From NCBI GenBank assembly GCA_030549495.1, contig JAUIRK010000903.1, positions 124,001 to 188,000 of the forward strand: 64,000 nucleotides of DNA, written 5' to 3'. The notes under the pieces were generated by a model that did not search any database, was not told the DNA's origin, and saw nothing but the letters and a program-made list of their open reading frames with translations. The translations under genes and the position numbers were made by a program. Positions within the stretch are counted from its first letter, which is position 1. Each line of letters opens with the position of its first letter. Origin of the DNA: Nectonema munidae (Eukaryota > Nematomorpha > Nectonematoida > Nectonematidae). This document shows, piece by piece, positions 1 to 10,912 of this stretch.

Positions 1-1618
1 GATCCTAGAATATGACATGAAAAAAGGAATACAAATAAAATTGCACCATATTTATTTTTATATTGAAACAAGATGAAGAAATTTTTGAGAAATAAGTATA
101 AATTTCTTAAATTATTTCCCCAAAAATTTGTGCTTTAAGTTTACTTCTTGATATGCTTTGAATCAAAATAGATTCACTGGCAAATAATTCAAGGACCAAA
201 TTCCTATTCTACTTTGTGATGTGCTTGCCGCCAAAATATTACGCTTGAAACAAACCTTAAAGAAGAATATAAAATATGAAAAAGATTGAATATGTTAAAT
301 AAACAAATTAACTTGACTTAGTAAAAACTTAAATTCTAAAAAAACACGGATAACGCCTCATCTGTGGAGTAATTATGTAATGTATATATCAGGGATTTTC
401 AAACTTTTGGCACTCGTGACCTCTTAAATAAAAGTTTCAAACTCATGTGACCTCCTACTTCGGGTTTACTATCAGGAGCTTAATTTTTTTAATTTTATGT
501 GAAGGAGAGGGTAGAAACATCTAAAAAAATATTTGAAAATTCTGTAATTATTTATTAGCAAATTTAGTCACACTGATCCAAACTTGAATTTACAAAAAAA
601 CATAGATAAGTTTGAACCCGTTTATCCAACCTAACTCGTGAGATGCCTGATGCTCCATTTCAGCAGTAAACTTTGAAATTCGATTTCGAAAATTTGTTAG
701 AGTCTCATCTCATCTTCAAGATCCAATCTGTTCCTATTATTTGTTTTTATATTGACAAGAAATCCTGCGCCACATAAGTAGGTAGAAGCAAATGGAACAA
801 GGACGCGTAAAGCTATCATGCTGAATTTAGAGTATGACTGATACATAGCGCACCAGAACTGAGCCACGGATTTTACCTTAAAGAGATCACTAGCTGAAGG
901 TCAGTCCTTAGATCCAGAAATTCATCTTGGATATCATCTAGTATGCTAGATACACCAAGTTCAGTACAAAATGGGTCCCTTACCAGGGCCTCCCGTTCCT
1001 GCAATAGCGCAGGGAAGTAACGCTAGACTTCATTTTCTCAAGACTGAAGATATTTGGTAATCTCATCCTTGAGGACAGTTGGATCTAAAACTCATCCGTC
1101 ACTCCACAAAGTTTGTCAAACAAAATGATGTTTTCAAAATTGGGTTTTCGACGCCAGTCATGCGGTTTGAAAACAAAGGCTCTAAGACTATCTTGAAAAA
1201 AGAGAATATGTGTTTCTTTCCTTGAAGCTTCAAATTTAGCTTGTTCAGCTGGTCAAAAATGTTAGCAAGGTAAGCAACCCTTTTATTCTAAGTGAACTAA
1301 AAGATCTTTTCTTTATTAAGTCTCAAGGAATAGCTTTATCTTATCTTTCATTTCAAAGACACGATTAATAACTTTTCCTTTCGACAACCAACATACTGTA
1401 GTGTAAAGGACTTTGTGGTCAGCATTCATGCATTTACATAGTTCTTTAAATAGGCAAGTATTGAGTTCTTGAGTCTTTACATAATTTACAATTTTGATTG
1501 CAGATTCAAGCACTTCTTGCAGCGAAGCAGGGAGTGTCTCAAAGGCGAGAGTATACTGGTAAATCATCAGATGGATGCACTTTCCTTGATGTGCTAGCTT
1601 TTTCAGTTTCGAGTAGAA
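1..1618. repeat. Long dispersed repeat, copy 1 (other copy at 22608-24215)
   Basis: The sequence from the first base to about 1618 matches 22608-24215 in the same orientation with only scattered substitutions and small indels. The match covers a decayed hAT transposase (minus strand) and also about 390 bases beyond the hAT-like terminus at 390, so it is not just two insertions of the hAT element alone. The left limit is not visible because the window starts inside the match. It is either a segmental duplication or a larger composite repeat family. Confidence 0.9.
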
Positions 1619-2340
1619 TCCTCATTCGATGCCAGCATAGTCGGTGCCCCATAAGATCTTCGTCTTGAAAAAATATTCAAACTTTTTTCATGACACCATA
1701 AGCTTTTGATGTTGTTTCAAGTGCACTGCAGAATAAGAATTCGCTTTTGATGTCACCTGAATTTATATATCTCACGAAGACAAGCAACTGAGAACATGAA
1801 CTTATATCTGTTGACTCGTCGAGTTGAAAGATGAACAAATGGGAACCTTTGATTTCAGTCAAAACATGTTTCTTCACATCCATAGACATTTTAGAAATGC
1901 GCCTCTGTATAGTATTATTTGACAGGGATATTTGCTGTATATTCTTTGCACTCGCTTTTCCAAGAAAAAGATTTACTGCTTTCATCATGCAGAATTTAAG
2001 AAGAGTTTCTCCAATTGTGTGAGACTTTTTTTGTAGCAATTCGAATGCAATCTCATATGAGGCTTCCCCTATGGCTTCATTCTGATGCTTAAACGACCGA
2101 CTTCCATCGATTCTTTGGCTTTTAAGGCACCCTTCATGCCGTTTGAAATCTCAACCCTTCTTTGCTTGTTGTGGATGTTTCGTCTCGAAATGTAGCTTGA
2201 GTTTTGATGGTTTCATTGACTCTGCACTCAGGACCGAATGGCACAAAACACACTGTGGTTTCTCGATGCCGTCGTTTGCGAGCAGAGTGGTGAAGCCAAA
2301 GTCGAGGTAGCATTCTGAGTATCTGCGCAGTTTAGCCATG
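390..2340 (-). mobile_element. hAT transposon remnant, ZBED5/SCAND3-like transposase
   Basis: Reading leftward, the first piece (2339-2151) is a BED zinc finger beginning MAKLRRYSECYLDFGF, with the C-x2-C pair (PQCVLC) and the MKPSKLKLHFETKHP signature. The next piece (2039-1677) carries SLSNNTIQRRI and FIFQLDESTDIS, the first catalytic-aspartate region of this hAT group. The third (1567-1316) has the CMNADHKVLYTTVCWLSKG block. Near 830-690 the frame reads LVPFASTYLCGAGF, the C-terminal hAT dimerisation motif. The left terminus is probably CAGGGATTTTCAAACTTTTG at 390. The order matches intact domesticated relatives, but the frame is broken into at least four pieces, so the element is dead. 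Recognition is from remembered family consensus. Confidence 0.88.
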
Positions 2341-2399
2341 GATTCAAATCTGGAATAGAATGAATCATTTCAAAAATATACAAGAAACTTAAATAAAAG

Positions 2400-3096
2400 C
2401 AAGTTTCTTATCAAAATGTCACATCAGAAGAGCATGCTTGAGAGACAACTTATTTCTACTGCTTACTAATTTCGTTCTTAAAATAAAATAAAAATCATGA
2501 ATAATAAATGGGTTGGCAAATGTAGATCTTACATCAATGATGTTGATCATTTTGTAAGTAGTGAGCAACATTTATTTATTGTTGAACAATGCGGGTGCCA
2601 AACTCTTTCTAAAAACTTATATACAAATTTTTTATTGAGGAACAAAGTAATAGTTGAATGTATAAATACTTATTTTTTATATAACATGCTCAGCCAATTG
2701 AGATACATCAGCAATGTCGACAGACTTATCAAACTGAAAGATAAAAAATTTACAATTTTTTACATCAAACTTCATTTGATTCTTTACATTTAGCGACATC
2801 ATTTCAATTCTTTGTGTAATTGTATTCCTTGAAAGTGACATAGACTTTATAGCTGAAATTATTTCTAATTTATGAAATTTTCAAAAAAAAACTGCGCCAG
2901 CTTCTATTATACAATCTTTCAGAATTTCTCCATCGTCGAAAGAAACTTTTTTGCCACAAAAAAGGATGCCATTGTGGATGCATATTTTTAAATACCAGCT
3001 AAATCCGTTTTAAAGCAATATAACTTTTATTTTTTCCATTTCACTATTGCTATATTTGCATTTCACTATGCGCCACACACCGGTTGGGAACCCCTG
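2400..3096 (-). mobile_element. hAT remnant, GTF2IRD2-like subfamily
   Basis: Minus-strand translation between about 2960 and 2690 shows SFDDGEILKDCIIEAG, then SLSRNTITQRIEMMS, then FFIFQFDKSVDIADVSQLA. These are the start, target-site-loop and first-aspartate regions of hAT transposases like the GTF2IRD2/Charlie8 group. The right terminus is GGGAACCCCTG ending at 3096; its reverse complement starts CAGGGGTTCCCAACCGG, a standard hAT end. It differs from the terminus at 390, and no shared 8-bp flank was found, so this is a separate element abutting the ZBED5-like one. The C-terminal half is missing and the frame is interrupted. Confidence 0.72.
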
Positions 3097-3099
3097 GTT

Positions 3100-3215
3100 T
3101 AAATAGACTTATATCAAGTAATGCTGTAATTGTTAGTGGAATAGCACAAGGTTCTGTATTAGAACCTTTGTTTTTCACAATTTTTATCAGCTTAATAGGG
3201 AAAGGTAAAGTATTG
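3100..3215 (+). pseudogene. LINE reverse transcriptase scrap
   Basis: The plus strand reads VSGIAQGSVLEPLFFTIFI, matching the RT motif (S/T)GVPQGSVLGPLLFLIYIND of Jockey/CR1-like LINEs. Only about 35 codons survive, directly beside the hAT terminus. The catalytic YADD box is absent. Confidence 0.6.
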
Positions 3216-3997
3216 CATAACATTTTTTTAATATTTTTGTATTATAGATTATTTTTGGTTTATGTACATTCCCAAATAATAAAATATAAAACTATTTAAA
3301 GCATATCTTTTTTAAATGTACATCAAATATAGTATATAAATATAGTACTACATCAAAAATTGTATGTAAAATATTTTATATCATTTGAGTTTTTTAGTGA
3401 CTGCTTAATAGGCTTAATTATATATGTATGTAAATATAATTACTAATAATATTTTTTGTTTAATTATGCATAAATGTCAAAAATTATTTACAAAATATTA
3501 TAACTTCAACAAATTATTTCTATCTTTAGTTAATTTTAACCTAAATTTGGAAATAGAGACTTCAAATATTAATTCTATTTACTACTTTAATATAATTTTT
3601 TCTTCAAATCTAGAGATAAACTTGCAGAAGGTATAATATATTTTTTCAAGCCAAGCACTCCTCTTATAATACACTTTGATGGAAAATGTATAAAAGATTA
3701 CTTAGAAAATGAAGTTTATTATTTAGCTGTTTAGAAAAATCTGTTACGCATAGTTGAATTAAAAAAAGCAGGAAGTTATGAATATGGTTGTCAGAGTTTT
3801 CTATACAAATACTGGGTCAAATTTTGATGCTGATTTCGAATATGTAACTCATTTGGTTTGATTAGCTCTACTTTTTTTGTAATTCAATGATTTATAATTT
3901 ATTAGTTTTTTTTGTTTTAGCTATTTTAAAATATTGTTATTTTTAAGCTTTTTTTGTGAAATAATAACATTATTTTTGTTTTAGAATTAAATATAAA
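3216..3997. other. No gene seen
   Basis: AT-rich sequence with only short chance reading frames. No repeat, terminus or motif was recognised. Confidence 0.6.
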
Positions 3998-5722
3998 TGA
4001 ATAGAAAGTGTCTAAACGATCCAAACAGGTTCTGTTATATTTCCGGGAAAGTAACTTTTCCAGACCAAGTGTCAAAAATTACAAAGTTTGTTAAAAAAAT
4101 CCTATCATGTATATTTTGGTGTTAAGCTGGGTGACCAGGATAAGGCATTTGCACCTCATATCAGCTGTCGAACATGTGTTGAAAGCTTGAGAAAATGGGT
4201 TGATGGAAAACAAAGTGAGATGCCATTTGGCATACCAATGGTTTGGCGGGAACAAAGAGATCATTTTGAAGATTGTTATTTTTGTTTAACAAATTTGAAA
4301 GGTATTTACAAAAAGAAAAAAACGTCAGTTATTTATCCAGATGTGAATTCTGCAATAAAACCTGTTTGCCATAGTCCAGATGTGCCTGTACCACCTCGGC
4401 CCTTAAATATAATTGATTGTTCAAGTTCAAATGATGATGATTTTGACAGTGATGATTCATACTCAGACAAGTCTTTTACTTGTGATTCTGAGAATTTCAA
4501 TCCTGTTCTTATGAGTCAAGCAAAGCTTAATGACTTGGTCAGAGATTTAACTCTCTCTAAAGATTTCTCAAATATTGAGATCCAGATTAAAAGAAAATAA
4601 TTTGTTGACTCGGGAAACTAAATTTGCTTTGTTCAGAGAGAGAGAGAGAAAGAGTTTAGAAAATTTTTTGCCTACAACAGCAACTCATCATTTGTCTATT
4701 GCACAAACGTAGAAAAACTTATTCAAACTTTAGGAGTGAAATACAATTCAAAAGATTGGAGATTGTTCCTAGATTCCTCTCTTAAGAGTTTCAAAGCGGT
4801 TTTGCTAAACATCGGAAATAGTTTTACTTCTATTCCTCTTGCACATTCAGTGAGCACCAAAGAAAACTTTGACGAAATAAAGTGCATTCTTTCAGCTTTA
4901 AAATATGAAGAGCATCAGTGGCTGATTTGTGGAGATTTAAAGGTAAAATTTTTTTTCTAACAAAATTATATATATATTTTTTTTGTTTTAAGATTGTGGG
5001 TATATTAATGTGATTGCAAGGAGGATATATATAAAGTTCTCATGCTTTTTATGTCTCTGGGATAGCAGAGCTGACTCTTTACATTTTGTTAAGAAAGAAT
5101 GGCCACCAAGGGTAGAAAACAAGAAGGAGAGTCATAATGTTATATCCAACCCTATTGTACCGGAAGACAAAATTTTGCTACCTCCTCTACACATCAAACT
5201 GGGACTCATGAAAAACTTTGCCAAAGCTTTAGATGATGAAAGCGAATCTTTCGTATTTCTTAGGAAAAAATTCCCTAGAGTAACGCCAAGATAAAGGCAG
5301 GAATTTTTGATGGTCAAGGGATAAGAGAACTTATGAAGGATAAAAGATTTGAAATGTGTATGAATGACAAAGAAAAAAAAAGCATAGAATTCATTCAAAT
5401 CCCTTACCGAAAACTTCCTTGGTAACAATCGTAACACAGACTACAAAAAATTGTTGCAGAACTACTTCAAAATTATAAGTCACTTGGAGTCAGAATGTCA
5501 CTCAAAATTCATTTTTTGGACACCTTGATTTCTTTCCTCAAAATTGTGGTGATTATAGTGAGGAACAAGGTTAGCACTTCCATCAGGACATCAAAGTAAT
5601 GGAAGAAAGGTACCAAGGTTTATGGAACATAAACATGCTTGCAGACTACTGTTGGTGTCTGAAGAGAGACAATATTGTGCATATACATAAAAGAAAATCT
5701 ATCAAAAGATCTTTTTTTAAAT
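3998..5722 (+). mobile_element. Transposon-associated family A, copy 1
   Basis: The N-terminal part has paired Cys motifs (CYISG, then SCRTCV and CYFCL) with MPFGIPMVWREQRDHF; an acidic linker follows (residues DDDFDSDDSYSD). After 4700 come LICGDLK, then CFLCLWDSRADSLHF, then ILLPPLHIKLGLMKNFAKAL and MSLKIHFL. I recognise this order as a multi-copy protein family of unknown biochemical role found in many arthropod genomes; I cannot name it in a database. The Cys pairs suggest a metal-binding N-terminus. The frame is broken several times, so it is a relic. Two more copies lie at 6794-7645 and 10339-10900, which supports mobility. No terminal repeats were found. Confidence 0.7.
4943..4992 (+). 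other. Short intron in family A copy 1
   Basis: The family reads LICGDLK then IVGxLxxLQGGY without a gap, but here the two parts are separated by 50 bases beginning GTAAAA and ending TTTTAAG, a normal GT-AG intron with a T-rich 3' end. Copy 2 starts exactly at the equivalent acceptor (TTTTTAG before 6794). Confidence 0.7.
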
Positions 5723-5984
5723 AAATTTTTTCTTTTTTTGTATTTTTTTTATTTGATAATGATATGTATTCATTTTTTATATCTTATTATATTAGACTAT
5801 CATCATAAAAAATGAGTCTAAAACCAAAAATCAAAAAAAAATTGTCAAAAATTTAGAGCTAATTAGATTAAATAAGCTTAATTTTTGAATTAAGCATATA
5901 AAAAATATCCAAAATTTGTTCGAATATTTCAGACAACATAAAAAAATTTTAATGTAGGGCTGTGAATCAAACTTGTGTAACTAT

Positions 5985-6730
5985 TCAGAAGTATTTGAAA
6001 CAAGATTTACTATTTTGATATGTTGGCATCTTATTGTTGAGATAATTATAGGAAATGCTTTCAGTTTATTTTTCACTACTACACGATCAAATTTGGATCT
6101 TTTTATGAAATTAAAAATACTGGAGTTCAATAGACAAGAAAAATTATGCCCATAGGAGGAACGACAGAGAAAATTAAATGGCTTGAGTTCAACCAAGATT
6201 GTACAATAAATTTCATAAGACAGCAATTAAAATTAATCAAGATCTCAAGGATTTAGAGAATTCTTGGAGCTATCTTTAATTGCTTAGGGGAAATGCTTGA
6301 AAGAGGCATACATTTTACAGCACCAGAAGCATGTCACAGTCCGAGATGGATGGCTAGAATGATATACTCTGTAAGAATGGATCTTTTTCGTTCTCAGATA
6401 TATTTAAACAAAGAAGAAATAATGTCTTGAGACGCATAAATATTTTTAAGATTTGATTAATGCATCTAAAAATGATTTAGACACTTTAGTAAAACTTGAA
6501 GACTATAAAAGAGTTGATGAAGTAATTTGTACGGTTGCAATGAAAAAGTTTAAATCTCATTTACGCTACTTATCCGAACATTTATTTCCTTTATACTTTT
6601 TTTCTCAAGAAGATAAAACTGAAAAAATAAAATGGTGAAAGCATTGCAGAAAGAAAACATTAGTAGGGACAGCAAGCGATAATAGTAAAGAAATTACTTC
6701 GTTTAAGAAATGAATGTTTCAGATTTTATT
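5985..6730 (+). mobile_element. Transposon-associated family B remnant
   Basis: Three blocks in order match a second multi-copy arthropod protein family that I know only as uncharacterised. Near 6015-6120 it reads ICWHLIVEIIIGNAFSLFF; near 6290-6420 it reads HFTAPEACHSPRWMARMIYS followed by VRMDLFRSQIYL; near 6453-6638 it reads NDLDTLVKLEDYKRVDEV and then KKFKSHLRYLSEHLFPLYFF. The family consensus has the C-R-H-H-x-x-E and G-A-x-H-x-A-R-W-M-A motifs here. Frames change between blocks, so it is a relic. It lies between two copies of family A, so the two may belong to one larger element or B may have inserted. Confidence 0.6.
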
Positions 6731-6793
6731 ACATCAAAATCATGTTATTTTTTAAAGTGTTAAAATCCTTGAAGATATTTATTTTATTTTTAG

Positions 6794-7645
6794 ATTGTGC
6801 CATTCTCGTAAGACTGCAAAACGGCTATACAAAATATCCATGTTTTTTTTAGTTTGTGGAACAGCCGAGCCGATGTCTTGCACTATATTAAACGGAAATG
6901 GCCATTGAGAACACAAATGAAAACAGGATCACATAATGTTTTGGCTAAACCTCTTGTCTCCCCACACAAGATTTTGCTTCCACCTTTAAACATAAAATTA
7001 GGTTTTATGAAAAATTTTACCAAAGCCACAGATGAAAATAGGCAAATTTTTTCTTTTTTAACAAAAAAATTTCCTCGCTTAAGTAATGCCAAAATAAAAG
7101 CAGGTGTTTTCGATGCACCCCAAATTAGAGAATTGATGAAGGATACAGATTTTAAATGCTGCATGAATATAAATAAAAAAAAGCGTGGCTTTCTTTTAAC
7201 ACATTTACGACCAATGTTGCCAAAGGGAACACAGACGAATTCCTACTTTAAATGGAATTAAATAGGAATTACAAAACTCGTCTGCTTTGCTTGGTCTTAA
7301 ATGGGTTAAGATAGTTAGAATTTTTTTGGCAAACATCGTATTTGCGATTACAAGAATATTGCCGAGGAATTACTAGAGAAGTTCAGCTCTCTTGATGCAA
7401 AAATGTCCTTGAAAATTCATTTTCTCAGTTCTCATTTAGATTTTTTCCCAGAAAATTGTGGAGATTACAGCGAAGAGCAAGGTGAGCGATTTCACCAAGA
7501 TATTCGAGTGATGGAGGAAAGATGTCAGGGTGGAACATTAACATGCTTGCTGACTACTCTTGGTATCATAAACGAGATGTTGAAAGTCCTCAAGAGAAAA
7601 TCGCTCAAAAGAGCATTTTTACAAAAAAAAATATTTTTTCATTTC
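6794..7645 (+). mobile_element. Transposon-associated family A, copy 2 (C-terminal part)
   Basis: This copy begins at an intron acceptor and reads SLWNSRADVLHYIKRKWPLR, ILLPPLNIKLGFMKNFTKA, IKAGVFDAPQIRELMKD, and after a frame change MSLKIHFLSSHLDFFPENCG and EEQGERFHQDIRVMEERCQG. It differs from copy 1 at many positions but is clearer, especially in the QGERFHQDI block, which copy 1 has only in damaged form. The N-terminal Cys-rich half is absent. Frame breaks near 7260 and 7560 show it is dead. Confidence 0.72.
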
Positions 7646-7649
7646 ATAT

Positions 7650-8690
7650 AGGTTAAATAAAACATAAAATATGATACTCATTTGATTATAAAAAAAAAGA
7701 TTTGTTTTCGATAAGTTTTCGATCAACCGCATCTTTTTAAAATTTAAATAAATAAAAATTTAGGGCCAAACAAAAAAACAATTAATTTCAAAATTAGATT
7801 GCAAAAATTGATTAGAATCAGTTAAAAAATTTTCACAGCACAAAAAAATTAAAAATGCAATTATTAAACTAATTTATTTTATTCGAGATATTTGTCTGAA
7901 TTAAGATTTTTGTGCACTTAAAAATACCCATTTGAATTTAGATAAATTTTAGATGTTAAACCAAAAATTTAATCGAATCGTTTTTTTCCACATTTTTTAA
8001 TGTTTTTCAGAAAAGGGAAATTTTTTTCATGGAGTAGTTTTAATATCTATACCATTATATTGAGGCTTTCATTTTCACTGAAAAAACATGCTAGCAAGTT
8101 TTATTTCAACTTGGTGACTGAAAACACTTCACTGAGCCTGTGTACAGTGGAATATTCGGAAAACATTGCACAAAGAGTTGGAGAGACTTGGCAGCATTTG
8201 AGGTATCATATATGAATCGGTGGTGGCTCGCGTTATCCTTAGCTGAAGTATTGTAGAAACAATGTCTAAATATCGTGAAGAAGAAGCCAACAAACAATAG
8301 AAACTTTTTGATTTTCACAAAACAACCTTTTCACACATGAAATCTAGTAATGAAGTTTTTCCAAATGCAGGAATTCCATTGAAAAATGTTTTTCATTCGT
8401 TTCTCCATTTTTATATTGCATAGTTATGACGTGATAGATGTAAGTTAAATATATTTCATAGTTATTAGAATAACCGTACACATTCTTACAAGTTGAAGTT
8501 CTTCGCTTTCTCAACCGGATCATTCATACGATCTTTTGAAAAATATATTAACTACTTAAATATCTAAAAAATAAATTAAATTGGTTTAACAAATTTTATT
8601 TTTTTCCAGAAATACCAAGAACAAAATTTTGAATGAAACAACGAATTTTAAAGACACAAAAAAATTACAAACATTTCACATTTTAATGTG
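7650..8690. other. No gene supported
   Basis: AT-rich stretch with short frames on both strands (70-71 codons near 8000-8318). None has a recognisable motif and the two overlap antisense, which is expected by chance. Confidence 0.5.
8595..8600 (-). terminator. Candidate poly(A) signal of the 7TM gene
   Basis: TTTATT on the plus strand is AATAAA on the minus strand, about 95 bases after the stop codon of the 7TM gene. Such a hexamer is common by chance in AT-rich DNA. Confidence 0.4.
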
Positions 8691-8695
8691 TAAAA

Positions 8696-9811
8696 TTAAA
8701 TAACACTAACTTTCAATTTCGTCCATAATTTGGTAAGTGGAGATTTTAGTTTTTTCAAATACTTGTAAAACTCTTTCTTGAAATTTTTATCCAGGAAGCA
8801 CATAGAGACAATGAAAAATGTTTCACTCAGAAATTCAATGTTAAAAGTGTCAAATATAATTATGTTACGGCTTTTCTTCAAAGAAAGTGGATTTTTCTTG
8901 TAGATTAGCATGGAGAACACGTTGGTAAAGATCACGTAAATGAAAAGAGATGTAAATAATAGGAATGTTGAGAATACTATCGTTACAACGAACGCATATT
9001 TGGTGAATACTTTTGTTTTAGTCTTAAATCTGATTTCTGTTGAAGTAGAAAGAGCGAGGTTAGGTCTTGTCAAGTTGAGCTTTCTCTTTAAATAGTTTCT
9101 GTAGAAGAAGGCAAGATAAAAAGAAGTTAAAAATATGACTAATGCCATGATGATTTTCAAAGCCTTGTTGAAAATGAACAAGTTTAATGAAAAGATGGAT
9201 CGAGATGGTTTGTAAATTTTTAAATAATACAATTTGCCTTGACATTCAAAAGTTTTTTTGTCAAACAAAGTGAAGAAAAAAATAAAGTAACTGAGTATGT
9301 TGACTATCCAAGCAAAGAATGCGTAATAGCGAAAAATTGCAAAAACTTTCAAAGGCTGCGAAAGTGATAGAAAAGACAAACGCTTCAAGCAAATAATAAG
9401 AATCATGACTAAAAGTGTATACACCAAACATTTTTGTAAGACAAACAAAAGGAAATAAGAAAGTTTAATCCACGAAGAAGAGAATAATCGACTTGGGTCA
9501 AACAAGTAAATTAATATGAAAGTGATTATGCGAATGGAAATAACTGCGGCCGTAAGGACAAATAGGAAAGATGTGAAAAAAAGGTACTTATACGTATTGA
9601 ATTTTTTATTCAATAGACAAAAAAGAAGAAACATGAAAAACAAAAGGGTAGTAACGAATAGGTAAAGAATAAAAATGGATACCAACCATTTAACGAAGTC
9701 GTAGTCTGTTTTCAAATGTCTTATAAATATACAAAAAGCGTATTCGTTTATATTTAAACCTCCATAGATGATATTTTTGTAAAATATTTCTTCTTTAGTA
9801 AAAATCTCCAT
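8696..9811 (-). CDS. Seven-transmembrane, GPCR-like orphan protein
   Basis: An uninterrupted 371-codon frame, the longest in the window not tied to a transposon. About 40 polar residues precede seven hydrophobic spans at roughly 41-66, 76-104, 117-144, 159-183, 217-237, 272-304 and 320-341, followed by a basic tail (KNFKKEFYKYLKKLKSP). This layout is that of a rhodopsin-like or lineage-specific 7TM receptor with an outside N-terminus. No DRY follows span 3 (it reads CLKRLSFLSL) and no NPxxY is in span 7, so it is not a standard class A receptor. It is Phe/Leu/Ile-rich. An intact frame of this length among decayed repeats implies recent selection or recent origin. I do not recognise the family; chemoreceptor-like or nematode/arthropod-style expanded 7TM families are possible. 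Start chosen as the first Met of the open frame. Confidence 0.72.
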   Translation of the reverse strand: MEIFTKEEIFYKNIIYGGLNINEYAFCIFIRHLKTDYDFVKWLVSIFILYLFVTTLLFFMFLLFCLLNKKFNTYKYLFFTSFLFVLTAAVISIRIITFILIYLFDPSRLFSSSWIKLSYFLLFVLQKCLVYTLLVMILIICLKRLSFLSLSQPLKVFAIFRYYAFFAWIVNILSYFIFFFTLFDKKTFECQGKLYYLKIYKPSRSIFSLNLFIFNKALKIIMALVIFLTSFYLAFFYRNYLKRKLNLTRPNLALSTSTEIRFKTKTKVFTKYAFVVTIVFSTFLLFTSLFIYVIFTNVFSMLIYKKNPLSLKKSRNIIIFDTFNIEFLSETFFIVSMCFLDKNFKKEFYKYLKKLKSPLTKLWTKLKVSVI

Positions 9812-9833
9812 TTAGTTGGGTTTATAACTAGGC

Positions 9834-9841
9834 TTTTTATA
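9834..9841 (-). promoter_or_regulatory. Possible TATA box of the 7TM gene
   Basis: The minus strand reads TATAAAAA 23-30 bases before the ATG. That spacing would leave almost no 5' leader, so either transcription starts almost at the ATG or the match is chance. Confidence 0.25.
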
Positions 9842-10338
9842 TGTACGTTTAATCTGGATAAGCAAATTAGGATTGATTTTCACATAATTAGATAATAATT
9901 GTCAGGGAAAATTGTTATTAGTTAGAAATAAAACAATTACCTTTCACCTTGGCATACTATCGTACGCTTAGAAATATCGTATAATACACTTTAAGATTGT
10001 GCAAAGTACACGAGATCTATGACCATTTTTATGTGCAAAATGAGATGAGAAATCTATTTCTGGCCTTCTTTTTGTTGAATGTTTTTGTAGAAGTGTCAGT
10101 GTATACTCCTTTTGTCATTATTATTAATTAAATTCTCTACCGCATTGTAAAATGGTTTTCTATTCCAGGGCTAGTGATCAACCTTAGTAACACCTACAAT
10201 GTTATATGATAAATAGCACTGTACAGTTTAAAATCATATTTCTGGTTTATTATTATATTTAATTAAGTTTATCACTTAATACTGGTACTTCGAAGCTTGT
10301 GTTTAATGTTTTCTTTCAGATCTTATTTGTTTTCAACA
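9842..10338. other. No gene seen (upstream of the 7TM gene)
   Basis: AT-rich, with no recognised repeat. It would hold the promoter of the minus-strand 7TM gene. Confidence 0.5.
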
Positions 10339-10900
10339 ATGAGTGCAAGACAGGGCAAAAATGATCCAAACAGATTCTGTTACCTGTGTGGGGCATTAAC
10401 TTTTGTTAAAGAAAAGCCCATTATTACACGCACACCAAGAAAATTTACAAGGCGTATTTTGATTGTGACTTGGGAGACAGGGATAAGTCATGAGCTCCTC
10501 ATGTTTGTTGTCTTGCAGGTGTGCAGACATTGAGTGCCTGGTATGCAGGAAAAAATGTTCAATGAAGTTTGATGTGCCAATGATTTGTTGTGAGCAGAAA
10601 GAGCACTAATGATTGCTATTTCTGTCAGCAAGACTTTACAGGCTGCACTACAACAAAGAAAAAAACACATTGTTTGCCCAAATTTGCTATCAATAATGCT
10701 CCCAGTAGAGCACTTAAAAAATTTACGTGCCCAAACCTCCAGATCAAGGAATGCTGAGTTCCAGCAGTGCAGATGAACATTCTACTCGTGAATATGTGGA
10801 GACGAATCATCCAAAAAGCTAGAATAAACCAATATCATTTTCTCAAGGGGGTGACTTGTGCAGGGATCTTTATTTAAACAAAGACAAAAATGAGTTCTTG
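10339..10900 (+). mobile_element. Transposon-associated family A, copy 3 (N-terminal part)
   Basis: The plus strand reads MSARQGKNDPNRFCYLCGAL, then with frame changes ECLVCRKKC, VPMICCEQKEH and DCYFCQQDF. These align with the Cys pairs of family A copy 1 (NDPNRFCYISG, SCRTCV, IPMVWREQRDHFEDCYFC). Only the N-terminal, presumably metal-binding, half is present, complementary to copy 2, which has only the C-terminal half. It is strongly decayed. Confidence 0.65.
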
Positions 10901-10912
10901 CATAGGGTTTCA

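Noticed and set aside
2497-2793. 98-codon plus-strand frame
   Set aside because: Antisense to the GTF2IRD2-like hAT remnant, which has ordered family motifs.
390-3096. Reading the ends at 390 and 3096 as the two ends of one hAT element
   Set aside because: The terminal sequences differ (CAGGGATTTTCAAACT against CAGGGGTTCCCAACC), the flanking 8-mers do not match, and two different transposase subfamilies lie between them.
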